DNA of 64,000 bases from Bacillota bacterium (GCA_023395555.1 JAEWYQ010000084.1:62001-126000); one strand, 5' to 3'; shown: positions 52,684-62,730, counted from the first letter of the stretch. Numbers and translations: made by a program. Notes: generated from the letters alone by a model not told the origin.

Positions 52684-55302
52684 TTACCGCTCCTCCATTT
52701 CATAGTGATTGGCGGGTATCGTGAGCTCTCCCACTGTTACCGCTTCATCCGAATAATTAAGATAGAATACCGTGCCGTTGCTGTAGGTCACTCTGCGAAG
52801 TCCGTTTTCCAGGATCTCATGATCTGTGATATTGGCCGCCGTGACCTTTTGCAGGGCCAGGTTAACCTCCTTGTACAGATCCAGAGCCTGTTCCTTCCAT
52901 ATCTCATAGTTGGTGGAGTAATACCGGTTTAATCCTGTGTATTTCATCTCATTGGCGCTCTCCCAGGTGAATACATAATGGGGCGAGGCCCCGTATTCAA
53001 TCAGCTTCAGCACCAGCTCCCGGCGGTCCATATCATCATAATAATTCAGTAATCCCCCGGCATAATCAATGCTTCCGTGAATAATCATCTGATAGAGAGG
53101 AATATCCTCATCAATAAGGAAATAGCCGTTGCCTCCCAGGGGTACATTGATCAAGTGTCCGGCATAAGCCAGGGAATAGTCATTGCCTCCGCTGATCATC
53201 AGCTCCTTCCCGGTGCCCTTCAGCTGCTCCAGCTGGGCCTTCACGACATCCAGAGCCTCCTCCCGGTTCACAATCCAGGTTCTTTTATGATCAGACTGGA
53301 GCTCATCTCCCAGATCCCGCAGGGAGATTCCTGAGATATCCAGACCCTTCACCTCTGAGACAAAGCCACCCACATACCGGCTCAGGAACCGGGGAGACAA
53401 AAGCAAAAGTCCCGTCTCCGGATACCCCATATGCGACATGCTTCTCAGGGTGGTAGGATTTACATTGGATACATATGCAAAATATCCGGCGCCGTAGTAT
53501 TTGGAGGTCTCATTGTATTTGCTGTAGCGCTTGCTGATGTAGGTCACCTTCTGGAAGGCGGCATCGGCGTAGAAGCCGCCCCCGTTCTCCTTTACCGCGG
53601 CACTCAGATCCTCCAGTCCCGATTTACCGCCCAGCTTGCGGATGATCTTTACCTTATCCGCCACATCGTGGTAGTAGCCTCCGTTGAACCAGCCCTGGTA
53701 ATTCATCACCTGATTGGTAATTCCTCTTCCCGCCAGATCATCGGAGATTTTCTCCGCCTGGTCAAAGGTGGTGACTGCGTTAATTCCCAGATACTGTGTC
53801 CCCAGGAAATGGGCTGTTTCTTTGACCCCTCCGAGAATGTCGTAATAGAAGGGAATGTCCTTCGTCTCTTCCTTTCGGGAAAGCACGCCCTTCCTAAGGA
53901 GCCCCTCCCGGTAATAATTAGCCATTCCCGAATACCCTTTGTACTCCTCCGTCAGAAAGGTATAGTTCACCGTGAGATTGACCCGGTACATATCCTTCAC
54001 GACAATGGGAAGATCCGCTTCATTGCCCGTGGAGCCGAACATGGAGAGCAGGTCGTAGTTCCTTAATAAAAAGGTTGGGTAAACATAATTGTAATTGCTG
54101 TATTTTCCGGATACTCCCGCCGTTATGTAGGCCAGGGAGGCTCCGTCTTCTATGGTTGCCAGTATGCCGGAGGAAGTCCGGCAGATGCCGAACAGGCCCA
54201 GCCTTGCCTTCTCCGTGTTCTCCACCTGAGTGGCACTGCCCGCCAGACGGTCAATTTCATAGACATACTGGGAGTAGTCGGCGGCAGTGGTCTTTCCATT
54301 GTTAAAATAGATGATGGAGCCGGAGCCGTTGGGAACTACCATATATCCCTCTTCTCCGGCACCGGGGGCTCCAAAGAATTTCATCATCTGAATCCGATAG
54401 ATCTTGGCTCCTCCGTATTCCTTGATCTCCCCAGTGGGGATCGATACCTTCAGTCCGTCCTCTGCCAGCCGGTATTCCAGAGGAATCAGGAAGGAAATGC
54501 TCTCCGGCACTTCCTCACCGGCCTCCCTCATGAGTTGGTTATAGTCTTCCTCCGTAAAGCCCGCCGCCTCCAGATAGCCCGTGATCTTTTGAAGGGTCTT
54601 CTTGTTCTTCTTCGCCACACCATTAAGCTCCAGCATTCCCGGCGACGCCGTGCTGTTAATATAGTAGCGCCGAAGAGCCGCGGCATCCGCCTCCGGCAGA
54701 GCTGCCTGCAATTCCTCCATCTTCTCCGGAGAGAGATAGGCAGGAACAATACCGGTGGTGGCCGTGCTGTGATCTCCCAGGTCATAGACAAACCGGATGC
54801 CGCTCTCAATTCCTTCCGCCTTTACCTGCCCCCGTGCCACGGACATGCTGTAGGAATCATAAATTCCCGCCGCCCTGCTTTTATTGAAATAATCCACCAG
54901 GAACTGGGATTTCAGATATCTTTTATTCGTCTCGTTGGCGATGGGATCCTCATCCGCATTCAACGGATTAGAATATACGGTCTCTTTGTTCCGCTTGTCA
55001 TACACCGCGATTTCCGCCGTCTCCGTATTGGCATACAGCTTCAGATATTCGTTCTCCGCAGCCAGTACCATACCCTTCACCGAAGCTTCCCCCTCCGCTA
55101 TGGCCCGAAAGTCCTCCCCTTCTTCATAGCTGTAGGATGACAGATACTGCTTATATTCATCATAGGCCATGAAACGGACATAATAATAGACCAGCCAGAC
55201 AGAGGCAGCCAGAGCCGCCGTCCCTAAGAGGGTAAGCTTAATCTTTCTTGCAGCTTCCGATTTTCTATTGATTTTTTTCGGCCTTTGTTTATTGAATTTC
55301 AT
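52684..55302 (-). CDS. DUF5696-like membrane-anchored surface protein
   Basis: 872 residues. An N-terminal basic stretch and one membrane anchor (about 20-45: IKLTLLGTAALAASVWLVYY) hold a large extracytoplasmic part. The extracellular part has a beta-rich first half (LVAFENEYLKLYANTETAEIA-like strands) and a possible TIM-barrel-like second half (GVKETAHFLGTQYLGINAVT, GMANYYREGLL, YPETGLLLLSPRFLSRYVGG, FTWESANEMKYTGLNRYYST). It matches proteins annotated as DUF5696, which recur beside such sugar importers. Enzymatic activity is not established; a glycosidase-like fold is inference. Directly precedes the MalF-type permease gene. Confidence 0.75.
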   Translation of the reverse strand: MKFNKQRPKKINRKSEAARKIKLTLLGTAALAASVWLVYYYVRFMAYDEYKQYLSSYSYEEGEDFRAIAEGEASVKGMVLAAENEYLKLYANTETAEIAVYDKRNKETVYSNPLNADEDPIANETNKRYLKSQFLVDYFNKSRAAGIYDSYSMSVARGQVKAEGIESGIRFVYDLGDHSTATTGIVPAYLSPEKMEELQAALPEADAAALRRYYINSTASPGMLELNGVAKKNKKTLQKITGYLEAAGFTEEDYNQLMREAGEEVPESISFLIPLEYRLAEDGLKVSIPTGEIKEYGGAKIYRIQMMKFFGAPGAGEEGYMVVPNGSGSIIYFNNGKTTAADYSQYVYEIDRLAGSATQVENTEKARLGLFGICRTSSGILATIEDGASLAYITAGVSGKYSNYNYVYPTFLLRNYDLLSMFGSTGNEADLPIVVKDMYRVNLTVNYTFLTEEYKGYSGMANYYREGLLRKGVLSRKEETKDIPFYYDILGGVKETAHFLGTQYLGINAVTTFDQAEKISDDLAGRGITNQVMNYQGWFNGGYYHDVADKVKIIRKLGGKSGLEDLSAAVKENGGGFYADAAFQKVTYISKRYSKYNETSKYYGAGYFAYVSNVNPTTLRSMSHMGYPETGLLLLSPRFLSRYVGGFVSEVKGLDISGISLRDLGDELQSDHKRTWIVNREEALDVVKAQLEQLKGTGKELMISGGNDYSLAYAGHLINVPLGGNGYFLIDEDIPLYQMIIHGSIDYAGGLLNYYDDMDRRELVLKLIEYGASPHYVFTWESANEMKYTGLNRYYSTNYEIWKEQALDLYKEVNLALQKVTAANITDHEILENGLRRVTYSNGTVFYLNYSDEAVTVGELTIPANHYEMEER

Positions 55303-55320
55303 GTAAGATATCCCCTTCTG

Positions 55321-55347
55321 CTGCCGCCCCGCGAATTCGGGCGGCAG
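55321..55347 (-). other. Intergenic G+C-rich hairpin
   Basis: A perfect 9-bp stem (55321-55329 with 55339-55347) with a 9-base loop, between the Yip1-like gene and the ribosome site of the DUF5696-like gene. No T run follows, so it is more likely an mRNA-stability or partial attenuation element. Confidence 0.5.
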
Positions 55348-55364
55348 TATAAATTTTCGCAGTC

Positions 55365-55997
55365 CTATGTTCTGAAAATCAGCTCCAGGTAAATGCTGTG
55401 AAAGAAGCCGTAGATCTGATTGACCAGATCCGCAAACATCAAAGTGATAAAAATAATGATAAACGCCGCCAGCAAAGTAAGAAACAGGGTGACCAGAGTC
55501 TTCGCCAGAGTATAGTTATGAACCTGCATAATTCCGGTCAGGAACATGATAACGCCATAGGCAATGCCGATCCCCAGCACCAGCCAGTAGAACGCTTCCT
55601 CCCCCTCCGCCATGAACAGGCTCAGCAGCGTAGCCAGATTGAAGGAAACAATGAAAGGCACCATGGCATATCCGATGGCAATTGCAATGTCCTTCAGCCG
55701 GCCCTCTCCCTGCATAAGACAGGTGACGGACCAGTTGCTGACGCAGAGCAGCAGATAGAACAGCAGTACTCCAACCAGCTCGGTCAGGCTGTCCACCGCC
55801 CTGGGATCCAGCTCATTTACCACGAAGCTGGCATACAGGCGATTGAAGGAGAAGCTGACGCCGAACAATATCACCAGTATCACTGCAATGGGCACGCTTC
55901 CCTTGCCGATATGGCGGATCCAGTAATACCCGTCAACAGGGTGCGATACGGTGTATAATACATAGCTCCACTTTTCCTTAGAGAAATATTTGCTCAT
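55365..55997 (-). CDS. Yip1-family membrane protein
   Basis: 210 residues with five predicted membrane segments (about 34-52, 67-88, 105-128, 132-152, 165-190). It matches the bacterial Yip1/YIP1 family in layout (DGYYWIRHIGKGSVPIAVIL, NWSVTCLMQGEGRLKDIAIA, YAMVPFI). This family often occurs inside ABC sugar-uptake operons next to DUF5696 and NHL-repeat proteins, but its function is unknown. Overlaps the upstream NHL/TPR gene by 4 bases (ATGA), so the two are probably translationally coupled. Confidence 0.8.
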   Translation of the reverse strand: MSKYFSKEKWSYVLYTVSHPVDGYYWIRHIGKGSVPIAVILVILFGVSFSFNRLYASFVVNELDPRAVDSLTELVGVLLFYLLLCVSNWSVTCLMQGEGRLKDIAIAIGYAMVPFIVSFNLATLLSLFMAEGEEAFYWLVLGIGIAYGVIMFLTGIMQVHNYTLAKTLVTLFLTLLAAFIIIFITLMFADLVNQIYGFFHSIYLELIFRT

Positions 55998-57703
55998 GAT
56001 GTCTTTCCACCTCCTGCCCTCAGCCCCTGACTGCGGTCACTGTTTTTGAATCCCTTCCCGCCTCTGTCCTTGCCGTGGCTATTTTTTCCGCCATGGCTAT
56101 CTTTTCCGCCATGGCTATCTTTTCCGCCATGCTTCCGGCTCCTTCGGAATCCTCTGACGGCTGCTGCAAGAAGGATCACCGCTACTGCTGCCGTCAACAG
56201 AAAATTCATATTTTTCTTCAGTACTTCATTACGGTAACGGCGGAAGGCAATGGAGTAGAATTCACTGCTCATTCCCCGCTTCAGATAATCCATAGCCAGC
56301 TTATAATTCCCCGCCGTCAGATAGGCCTTGCCGATGCCCACATATGCCAGCTCGTTATTCTCATCCAGCTCCAGCACCTTAGCCCACAGCTCCACTGCCT
56401 GGGCCTCGTCTCCGTCATACCGGAGCGCCACCGCCTTGTTAATCAGATTTCCGTAGTCCGTTTCGGTGAAGGTCAGAATCTCCGCCCGGTAAGCATCCAG
56501 AACAATTACTGCTTCTCCGATATTCTCAATCGCTACCGGACTGGCGAAGGTTCCCTTCTGGGTTCCCAGCCCTCCAAAGATATATAGCAGATTGCCCTCA
56601 TGGTCATAGGTGAATATTCTGCCCCTCCGGCGGTCCAGCATGGAGTACATTCCCTTCTCGCGGTATACCACATCGGTGATCTGGGAAGGCCCGGCATATT
56701 TGGAGAAACCGTCGATCAAGAGATCGCCGCCCACATTCTTATTCTGCCCCTTCTTAATAACATCCTGACCCTTAGGATTGAGCCTGCGAATTGCCTGGAG
56801 CCCCTCGGCATCAATATTGGAGGCGTAGACAAAGCCGTCGCTGTCCACATCCATTCCGGTGAATTCCGTAGGAATATAGAGCTTTTGGTTCGAACGCTCC
56901 TCCTTGGTGGCAAGCCTCTTCCAAAACTTTTCCCAAAGGGATATCTCCACCTCGATGGTTCCGAAGAAGCCCATGAATTCGCCGTTTTTCTCAAACACCA
57001 TAATTCCCTGGAACATATTCTGGGCAATGCAGTAGATACGATCCGCATAGTCCACCGTTACCTTCAGAGGGGTGAATACGTAATTATCCTCCAGCTCCTC
57101 CGAAGCGGGATTGGCAACAATCTTAACCAGCGCCCCTTCCCCGTCCAGAACAACAATCCGGTTATTCTGGGAATCCGCAATATACAGCTGGTTGTTCTGG
57201 GATACACAGACGCCGTAGGGCGCCTTAAAGGTATCCTTTCCTCCATTGTCAAATTCCGTAATGACTGTTTCCACACGAGTCATGTTCTTATTGAGGATAA
57301 TAATCCGGTTATTGCCGGTGTCCGCAATTACGATTCTTCCATCCGGGGTCTTGCACAGATCCTGAGGATTGCTGAAGGCCCCCAGAGGCTCTCCGTTATA
57401 TACCAGCTGGGTTCCCGATACGGAATCAGAAGGAATATAGGCCGCCGGAGTAAATACAATATCTTCATAAAAGTTATAATTATAGGTATCATAGGGCAGC
57501 TCGTTGGCCAGTGCGGCTGCAGTGCCTCTCCAGACCAGAGCTGCCGCAAGAACAGCCAGAACCGCCATTTTTCGGAGCATAAAGCCGGTAGTTCTCCTCT
57601 TGCCGCCGTTCAACACATTGCAGTCTAATTGCTGCTTACCGCTACTTAGCATATATCCGGCTGCTTGCTGTCTGCCACTGTTTCTCCATCTCCATCGCTT
57701 CAT
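55994..57703 (-). CDS. NHL-repeat protein with TPR-like segment and membrane anchor
   Basis: About 569 residues. The start at ATG 57703 is set by GGGGAG eight bases upstream; a start six codons earlier overlaps the permease stop. N-terminal membrane/signal segment near 42-60 (MAVLAVLAAALVWRGTAAAL). NHL-type beta-propeller repeats follow (FSNPQDLCKTPDGRIVIADT, GVCVSQNNQLYIADSQNNR, VDSDGFVYASNIDAEG). Near the end comes a TPR-like pair (AVELWAKVLELDENNELAYV), one membrane segment (FLLTAAVAVILLAAAV) and a basic His/Gly/Lys/Ser-rich tail made of GGKDSH repeats. It is probably a surface-exposed scaffold or sensor of the uptake system. The function is unknown. Confidence 0.8.
   Translation of the reverse strand: MKRWRWRNSGRQQAAGYMLSSGKQQLDCNVLNGGKRRTTGFMLRKMAVLAVLAAALVWRGTAAALANELPYDTYNYNFYEDIVFTPAAYIPSDSVSGTQLVYNGEPLGAFSNPQDLCKTPDGRIVIADTGNNRIIILNKNMTRVETVITEFDNGGKDTFKAPYGVCVSQNNQLYIADSQNNRIVVLDGEGALVKIVANPASEELEDNYVFTPLKVTVDYADRIYCIAQNMFQGIMVFEKNGEFMGFFGTIEVEISLWEKFWKRLATKEERSNQKLYIPTEFTGMDVDSDGFVYASNIDAEGLQAIRRLNPKGQDVIKKGQNKNVGGDLLIDGFSKYAGPSQITDVVYREKGMYSMLDRRRGRIFTYDHEGNLLYIFGGLGTQKGTFASPVAIENIGEAVIVLDAYRAEILTFTETDYGNLINKAVALRYDGDEAQAVELWAKVLELDENNELAYVGIGKAYLTAGNYKLAMDYLKRGMSSEFYSIAFRRYRNEVLKKNMNFLLTAAVAVILLAAAVRGFRRSRKHGGKDSHGGKDSHGGKNSHGKDRGGKGFKNSDRSQGLRAGGGKTS
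56073..56131 (-). repeat. 18-base tandem repeat in coding sequence
   Basis: About three copies of an 18-base unit (plus-strand CTTTTCCGCCATGGCTAT) that encodes GGKDSH in the cytoplasmic tail of the NHL/TPR protein. Slippage would change the tail length in steps of six residues without a frameshift. Confidence 0.8.
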
Positions 57704-57717
57704 AATCCCAGCTCCCC

Positions 57718-58623
57718 TCATTCTTTCATACCCGAAGTAGTCATGGTCTCCATAATGTTGCTCTGGCAGATCAGGAAAAATGTAATCGGCACTGCCGCAA
57801 TAATAAAGGTTACCGCCGCACCCGCTCCGGCTCTGGCCGCACCGCCCTGGGTAATCTGCTGCAATGCAAACTGCAGGGGCTTCAATTCCTCATCCCGCAG
57901 AAAGGTTCCTCCCGTATTGGCCCACATCTGCTGGAACTGGAAGATAGCCAGGGTCAGCCAGGCCGGCTTTACATTGGGCATTACAATCCGTCGGAAGATC
58001 AGAAATTCGCTGGCGCCGTCAATTTTGGCGGATTCCATTAAGGAATCCGGAAGCTGCTCCATGAACTGCTTCATCAGATAAAGCCCCATGCCAAAGGACC
58101 AGGCAGGAAGAATCAGTGAAAAGTATGTATTGTTAATTCCCAGCCAGGATACAATCATATACTGGGGTATCTGGGTTACCGTCCAGGAGAACATCATGGA
58201 CAGTACCACCAGGCGGAATAACAGATCCTTACCGGGAAACTTATGCTTCGCCAGAGGATAGGCCGCCAGGGATGCCACCAACACATGCCCGGCCATCCCT
58301 CCTCCCGTAATGATGATGGTATTAATGATATACCGGGAAAAGGGAATCCAGGAATCATTCATCAGCACAAACAAATCCGAGAAATTCTCCAGCACCGGAT
58401 TTTTCACAAAGATCTTGGGAGGATATTGAAACAGCTCATCCAGGGGCTTTAAGGCATTATTTACTATCATAATGATGGGAAGCGCCATAAAGACACCGCA
58501 GAACAGCATCAGGGTAAAGAGCAGTCCATTTCCCGCCTTGGACCGGTTCAGCTGCTTCTCCCTCGGCCTGCGCCGGAAGGGGTTCCACCCTGTCTTCGAA
58601 TAAATAGCAATCTGGTTCTTCAT
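57718..58623 (-). CDS. Carbohydrate ABC transporter permease (MalG-type), first pair
   Basis: 301 residues with six membrane segments (first near 33-55). EAA loop: DSLMESAKIDGASEFLIFRR at about 190-210. It is the partner of the upstream permease 58623-59615, which overlaps it by one base. The N-terminal basic stretch (NPFRRRPREKQLNRSK) is typical. The system imports sugars bound by the giant solute-binding protein at 59671. Confidence 0.92.
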   Translation of the reverse strand: MKNQIAIYSKTGWNPFRRRPREKQLNRSKAGNGLLFTLMLFCGVFMALPIIMIVNNALKPLDELFQYPPKIFVKNPVLENFSDLFVLMNDSWIPFSRYIINTIIITGGGMAGHVLVASLAAYPLAKHKFPGKDLLFRLVVLSMMFSWTVTQIPQYMIVSWLGINNTYFSLILPAWSFGMGLYLMKQFMEQLPDSLMESAKIDGASEFLIFRRIVMPNVKPAWLTLAIFQFQQMWANTGGTFLRDEELKPLQFALQQITQGGAARAGAGAAVTFIIAAVPITFFLICQSNIMETMTTSGMKE

Positions 58624-59615
58624 TATTCCCCGACCCTCCTCAAGAGTTTTTGCACAAACTTATTTGTGCCTACCATCAGCAGGAACAGTATGGTTGCAAT
58701 GGCCGATGCGTAGCCCATCTCAAATCTGGTGGAACCGTAATCCAGAAGATGGGTTACCACGGTGGCTCCCGAATAATTCACAGAAGGATTTCCCGCCAGG
58801 TTAATGGATATATCCGCCACGGCAAAGGACTGGGTAATCTGCATCACGGCACCGAACATAAGCTGGGGCTTCATAGCCGGCAGAGTGACAAACCACAATT
58901 CCTGCCAGCGGTTCTTTACTCCGTCCAGGGCCGCCGCTTCATACAGACTTTTGTCCACCGTCTGAAGACCGGCAATAAAGGCCAGAAAGCCCGTGCCAAG
59001 GCTCAGCCAGAGCTGGACGATGATCAGAAAGGGCATAATCCACTTTGCCGTCTTCATCCATACAATCGCCTCATTAATGATCTCGTAGCGGAGTAAAATG
59101 CCGTTAAGATAGCCATAGCGGTCACCTGTAAGAATCAGATTCCATACCACATAGGCGTTGCCGCAGATACTGGGCGCATAGAATACCAGCGTCAGAAATG
59201 CCCTTAGCTTTCCGCGGAATTCATTGATAATCCATGCGAACAGCAGACACAGAAGATAGCTGGCAGGCCCGGTGATTACGGCAAACAGCAGCGTGTTCTT
59301 CAAGGATATCATGAAAATATCATCTTCCAGCAGCAGCTTGGTATAGTTTTTCCAGCCTACAAAGGTGGGCAGCTCCAGCATATTGAAATTAGTGAAGCTG
59401 AGCCCCATGGACATTGCCACCGGCAGTACTGTGAAAAAGAAGAACAGGATAAAATACGGCGCCAGCATCAGATAGGAAACCCGGCTTTTCCCCATGCGAT
59501 AGCGGAGCGTTCCCTGACGTCTGGCCAGCTCCAGAACCTCCTCCGATCCGATCTCTTGAACACAAGCCTTATTCATGCTCCCCACTCCACTTTCAGTATT
59601 CTTACGATCTCCCAT
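58623..59615 (-). CDS. Sugar ABC transporter permease (MalF-type), first pair
   Basis: About 330 residues. I chose the ATG at 59615, after GGAG with 8-base spacing; the frame is open to 59681, where an earlier ATG would overlap the upstream gene by 11 bases. Six membrane segments (first near 48-70: SYLMLAPYFILFFFFTVLPV). EAA loop: LYEAAALDGVKNRWQELWFV. The N-terminal about 45 residues are an unusual charged cytoplasmic extension. The stop overlaps the next permease start by one base. Confidence 0.88.
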   Translation of the reverse strand: MGDRKNTESGVGSMNKACVQEIGSEEVLELARRQGTLRYRMGKSRVSYLMLAPYFILFFFFTVLPVAMSMGLSFTNFNMLELPTFVGWKNYTKLLLEDDIFMISLKNTLLFAVITGPASYLLCLLFAWIINEFRGKLRAFLTLVFYAPSICGNAYVVWNLILTGDRYGYLNGILLRYEIINEAIVWMKTAKWIMPFLIIVQLWLSLGTGFLAFIAGLQTVDKSLYEAAALDGVKNRWQELWFVTLPAMKPQLMFGAVMQITQSFAVADISINLAGNPSVNYSGATVVTHLLDYGSTRFEMGYASAIATILFLLMVGTNKFVQKLLRRVGE

Positions 59616-59670
59616 GTTAATATCTCCATTCTGCCGGTGCCCGGCCTTGCCATGCCCCGGCATATCATTC

Positions 59671-62600
59671 TTACTTCCCATCGCCGTCCTGCTTCCTTGC
59701 TCCGTCCGTCCCGGTCAATCCCAGCTCAGCCAGCTTGTATTCAATCTCCGCGTTAATATAGATTACTTTCTCCATCAGCTCCTCCCTGGGAGTTGAGGTG
59801 TCCGTATCCGTAACCACGGTATAAAAAGCATTGTTGACATTACGCCAGGAATAGTAACCGCCCGGTACCTGCCGGATGCCCTTGAGCTGCTCAAATTGCG
59901 CCGTCAGCGCCCTATAATCCTCCACCGGCCAGGCCAGCCTCGCCAGCGCTTCCAGATTCGCCGTTGCCACTCTGGCACTGGAGCCCATGAGGCTCTCCAT
60001 CTCCCGCCCGTATAGTACCTGTGTCTCCGCAGAGGTCCACCACTTCAGGAAGGTCCAGCTCTCCTGGGGATGCTTGGTACCCGCCATAATGATATCCGCC
60101 AGACCGATGGTTCCGGTGGTGTGATTAAGGGTCCCATCCTCCTGCATGATTCCGGGAACCGTGGTAAATTCCCAGAGTCCTTCGATATCAGGAGCGGACA
60201 CCTGCAGGTTATTATAGACAGTATAGTCCGCGATGATAAGAGGACATTCCCCGGTACGGAAGCGTTCCTCCGCGCTGGTTTCCTTATCCAGCTTATAATC
60301 CGTGTAAAACTCACAGTATTTCTTGAAGGCGTTGACCGCCACCTCGGAATCAAGAGCGGAGGCGGTTCCGTCCGCATTATAATAATCGCCGCCCATCTGG
60401 TACAGCAGCATGGCAAAGATCTGTTCTCCCGGATACATGCCGAATTCCATCTGGTTCTTGGCAAGCACCGTCATGGCCACCTTTACCTCGTCCCAGGTTC
60501 TCGGAACCTCCATCCCGATCTCGGATAAAATGTCCTTTCGATAGAACATCATAAGAAAGGTCTGGGTATCCGGCAGCGCATAGACGCTGTCCCGGAAGGT
60601 AAAGGGCACCAGGGCGCTTTCGGAGAAACGTCCGGCAACCTCCTGATAATCCGGAAATTGGGTCAGATCCAGCACCGCATTACGGATTCCGTAATTCACC
60701 GGGGTATCATTGGCCGCGCTGATCAGATTGGCTGCCACCTGGGTGGAAGCAACCTGGGTCGGCCCCACCTGGATCGCCACATCCGGGCCTTCTCCCGCCA
60801 TCTCCGCCTTCAGCAGGGTGCCCATATCCACCAGCTGGACATTGACATTAATGCCCTCCTCTCCGGTGAAATTATCATCGATGAGAGATTTGATCACATT
60901 GGCCTGATCCCGTCCGGTTCCGATCCACAGGGTTAATGTTACACTTTCGTCGTCCTTCTCCGATACGTTGCCGATCATGTTATAGTTTATAAGAAAAGAA
61001 TAGAATAACCGCTTGATTTCATATGCACATTTGGAAAAAAAGGAATCCTGCCGGTATTCCGCCCTTTTGTCTGCGGAATAGATATTAATCCGATCCAGCG
61101 CAAGAGGCTGAACCACCACCTGGGTGAGCCAGTTGCCGCAGGCGCGGACATTGATCTTATAAGCAGTGATTACCTTTACAAAGTCCTCCTGGTCCTTAAT
61201 TAAGTAGGTCAGCTGGTCTCTCATGGTACGAAGCACCGCCTCCTTCTCCGAACCGGATCCGGCAAGGGCACGCAGTTCGATAATGGCATCGGCAATCTGA
61301 TCCCGTACATCGATCAGCTCCGCCTCCAGTCCGGGCAGGGTCGCTTCAATCTGGTAATCCCGGTATTTATCCGGCTTTACTCCGATGATGCGGATCACCT
61401 TGCGGTAAATGGCATTCAGCTTTCCCACCGCTTCCTTGACCTCTCCTATGATACCTGCAAATTCACCCAGCACCACTTCCATGCGAATGGTATGGCGGCC
61501 CGGCTTCAGATAGAACTGGTAGGCATTCCCCTTCTCGTCGGAAAGCACCACATCCTTCCAGGAAGAGCTGTAGCCAAAGCCATATGCCTCCATTTCCTGA
61601 AAGGGAACCTTACCGTCGATCATAATTCTGCGCGATACCTTGATCCCCCGGAGATAGCTTTGCTTTGCATACATGGATATATTGTAATACCCGGCTTCCT
61701 CCACCTCAAATTCCCATTCGATCCACTGCCCCGCATCCCGCCAGGACTCATCTCCGATGGTATTATTCAGCAGCAGCTTGGGACTGGAGGGATATACCGC
61801 AGGCGAGGACTGGTCCTGCCGGGGATACAGCATCTGAGAGGAGGTCACCTTTGCGTTCTCCGCCTCGATACGGATAAACCGATCTTTGGTCTCCGCAGCG
61901 CCTTCCTGGTCCCACAGAGCTTTCTGAGTCTTGTAATCCCGGACCTCTTCCATATATCCCAGGGTTAATTTATGGATCAGCATGGGCTCCCTTAGGGATA
62001 GTATGGATATGGTATGCTCCCCCTCTGTGAGATAGATTGCCAGGGGTGCTGTGATATAGCCGTTGCTGTCATAGCAGTAGTCCCTGATCCAATCCGGAAC
62101 CTCCAGCCCGCCCGGCTTGAGATCATTTCCCTGATTATCCTTCTTCCAGCTCATTACGGTAACACCATTGTCATCCACATGGGATTCGCTGACCTCCGTC
62201 GTCCACAGCCGGCTGAATTCCACTAAGGACAATTCCTTATAGGGCAGCTCCCCGTCAATAAAAATGCTTCTCTGTATATCCGAGCTCTTACCCTCTATGG
62301 GATAGTACTCCAGAGACAGATAATAGAAACCGCTCTGCTTCACCTTTACATCAAACTCCACCAGGGCATCCTCAGAAGTCAGCAGGCTGTCTCCTTTCCT
62401 CCCCTGATAATCCGTATAAATCACAGGAACGGCTTCCGCTTCTCTCTCCTGATACCTGCTGTAGTCCGCCGCCGCAATCTCAATCTCCGTTTGCGGATAG
62501 CTTCCCGTATGGCTTTCTATGTAGGTATTATAATTTGGCACCGAAGCATCGATGGAATAGGTATTTAATGCCTCTTCAAAATCCCCCGGCGTCTTGTCAC

Positions 62601-62730
62601 TTGCCGCCTGCGCCGTCCCCCTGTCCGGAGATGCCGTAAGATTTAAGTGTGTCGGAACGCCCAGGTATGAGATTGCCGACAGAATCAGCACCCCTGCCGT
62701 CATCCGACTAAAGTAGCTCTTGATGTTCAT
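59671..62730 (-). CDS. Giant solute-binding protein with CBM-like N-terminal domains
   Basis: 1019 residues, more than twice the usual length. The ATG at 62730 follows AAAGGGG; an upstream TTG is a poor start. Signal/anchor MTAGVLILSAISYLGVPTHL. Residues about 60-430 hold two beta-sandwich domains of the CBM6/35 type (the first with FYYLSLEYYPIEGKSSDIQR and YLTEGEHTISILSL; the second with FIRIEAENAKVTSSQM, YYNISMYAKQSYLRGIKVS and YLKPGRHTIRME). A coiled helical linker follows (about 430-600). The C-terminal about 400 residues are a solute-binding domain (VTLTLWIGTGRDQANVIKSL, RTWDEVKVAMTVLAKNQMEF, PQESWTFLKWWTSAETQ). It would capture polysaccharide and hand oligosaccharide to the permeases downstream. 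No lipobox is visible. Confidence 0.85.
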   Translation of the reverse strand: MNIKSYFSRMTAGVLILSAISYLGVPTHLNLTASPDRGTAQAASDKTPGDFEEALNTYSIDASVPNYNTYIESHTGSYPQTEIEIAAADYSRYQEREAEAVPVIYTDYQGRKGDSLLTSEDALVEFDVKVKQSGFYYLSLEYYPIEGKSSDIQRSIFIDGELPYKELSLVEFSRLWTTEVSESHVDDNGVTVMSWKKDNQGNDLKPGGLEVPDWIRDYCYDSNGYITAPLAIYLTEGEHTISILSLREPMLIHKLTLGYMEEVRDYKTQKALWDQEGAAETKDRFIRIEAENAKVTSSQMLYPRQDQSSPAVYPSSPKLLLNNTIGDESWRDAGQWIEWEFEVEEAGYYNISMYAKQSYLRGIKVSRRIMIDGKVPFQEMEAYGFGYSSSWKDVVLSDEKGNAYQFYLKPGRHTIRMEVVLGEFAGIIGEVKEAVGKLNAIYRKVIRIIGVKPDKYRDYQIEATLPGLEAELIDVRDQIADAIIELRALAGSGSEKEAVLRTMRDQLTYLIKDQEDFVKVITAYKINVRACGNWLTQVVVQPLALDRINIYSADKRAEYRQDSFFSKCAYEIKRLFYSFLINYNMIGNVSEKDDESVTLTLWIGTGRDQANVIKSLIDDNFTGEEGINVNVQLVDMGTLLKAEMAGEGPDVAIQVGPTQVASTQVAANLISAANDTPVNYGIRNAVLDLTQFPDYQEVAGRFSESALVPFTFRDSVYALPDTQTFLMMFYRKDILSEIGMEVPRTWDEVKVAMTVLAKNQMEFGMYPGEQIFAMLLYQMGGDYYNADGTASALDSEVAVNAFKKYCEFYTDYKLDKETSAEERFRTGECPLIIADYTVYNNLQVSAPDIEGLWEFTTVPGIMQEDGTLNHTTGTIGLADIIMAGTKHPQESWTFLKWWTSAETQVLYGREMESLMGSSARVATANLEALARLAWPVEDYRALTAQFEQLKGIRQVPGGYYSWRNVNNAFYTVVTDTDTSTPREELMEKVIYINAEIEYKLAELGLTGTDGARKQDGDGK

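Noticed and set aside
56600..57628. 342-codon plus-strand ORF
   Set aside because: Lies opposite the NHL-repeat gene, whose repeats, signal segment and start are convincing. The plus-strand frame has no recognisable domain.
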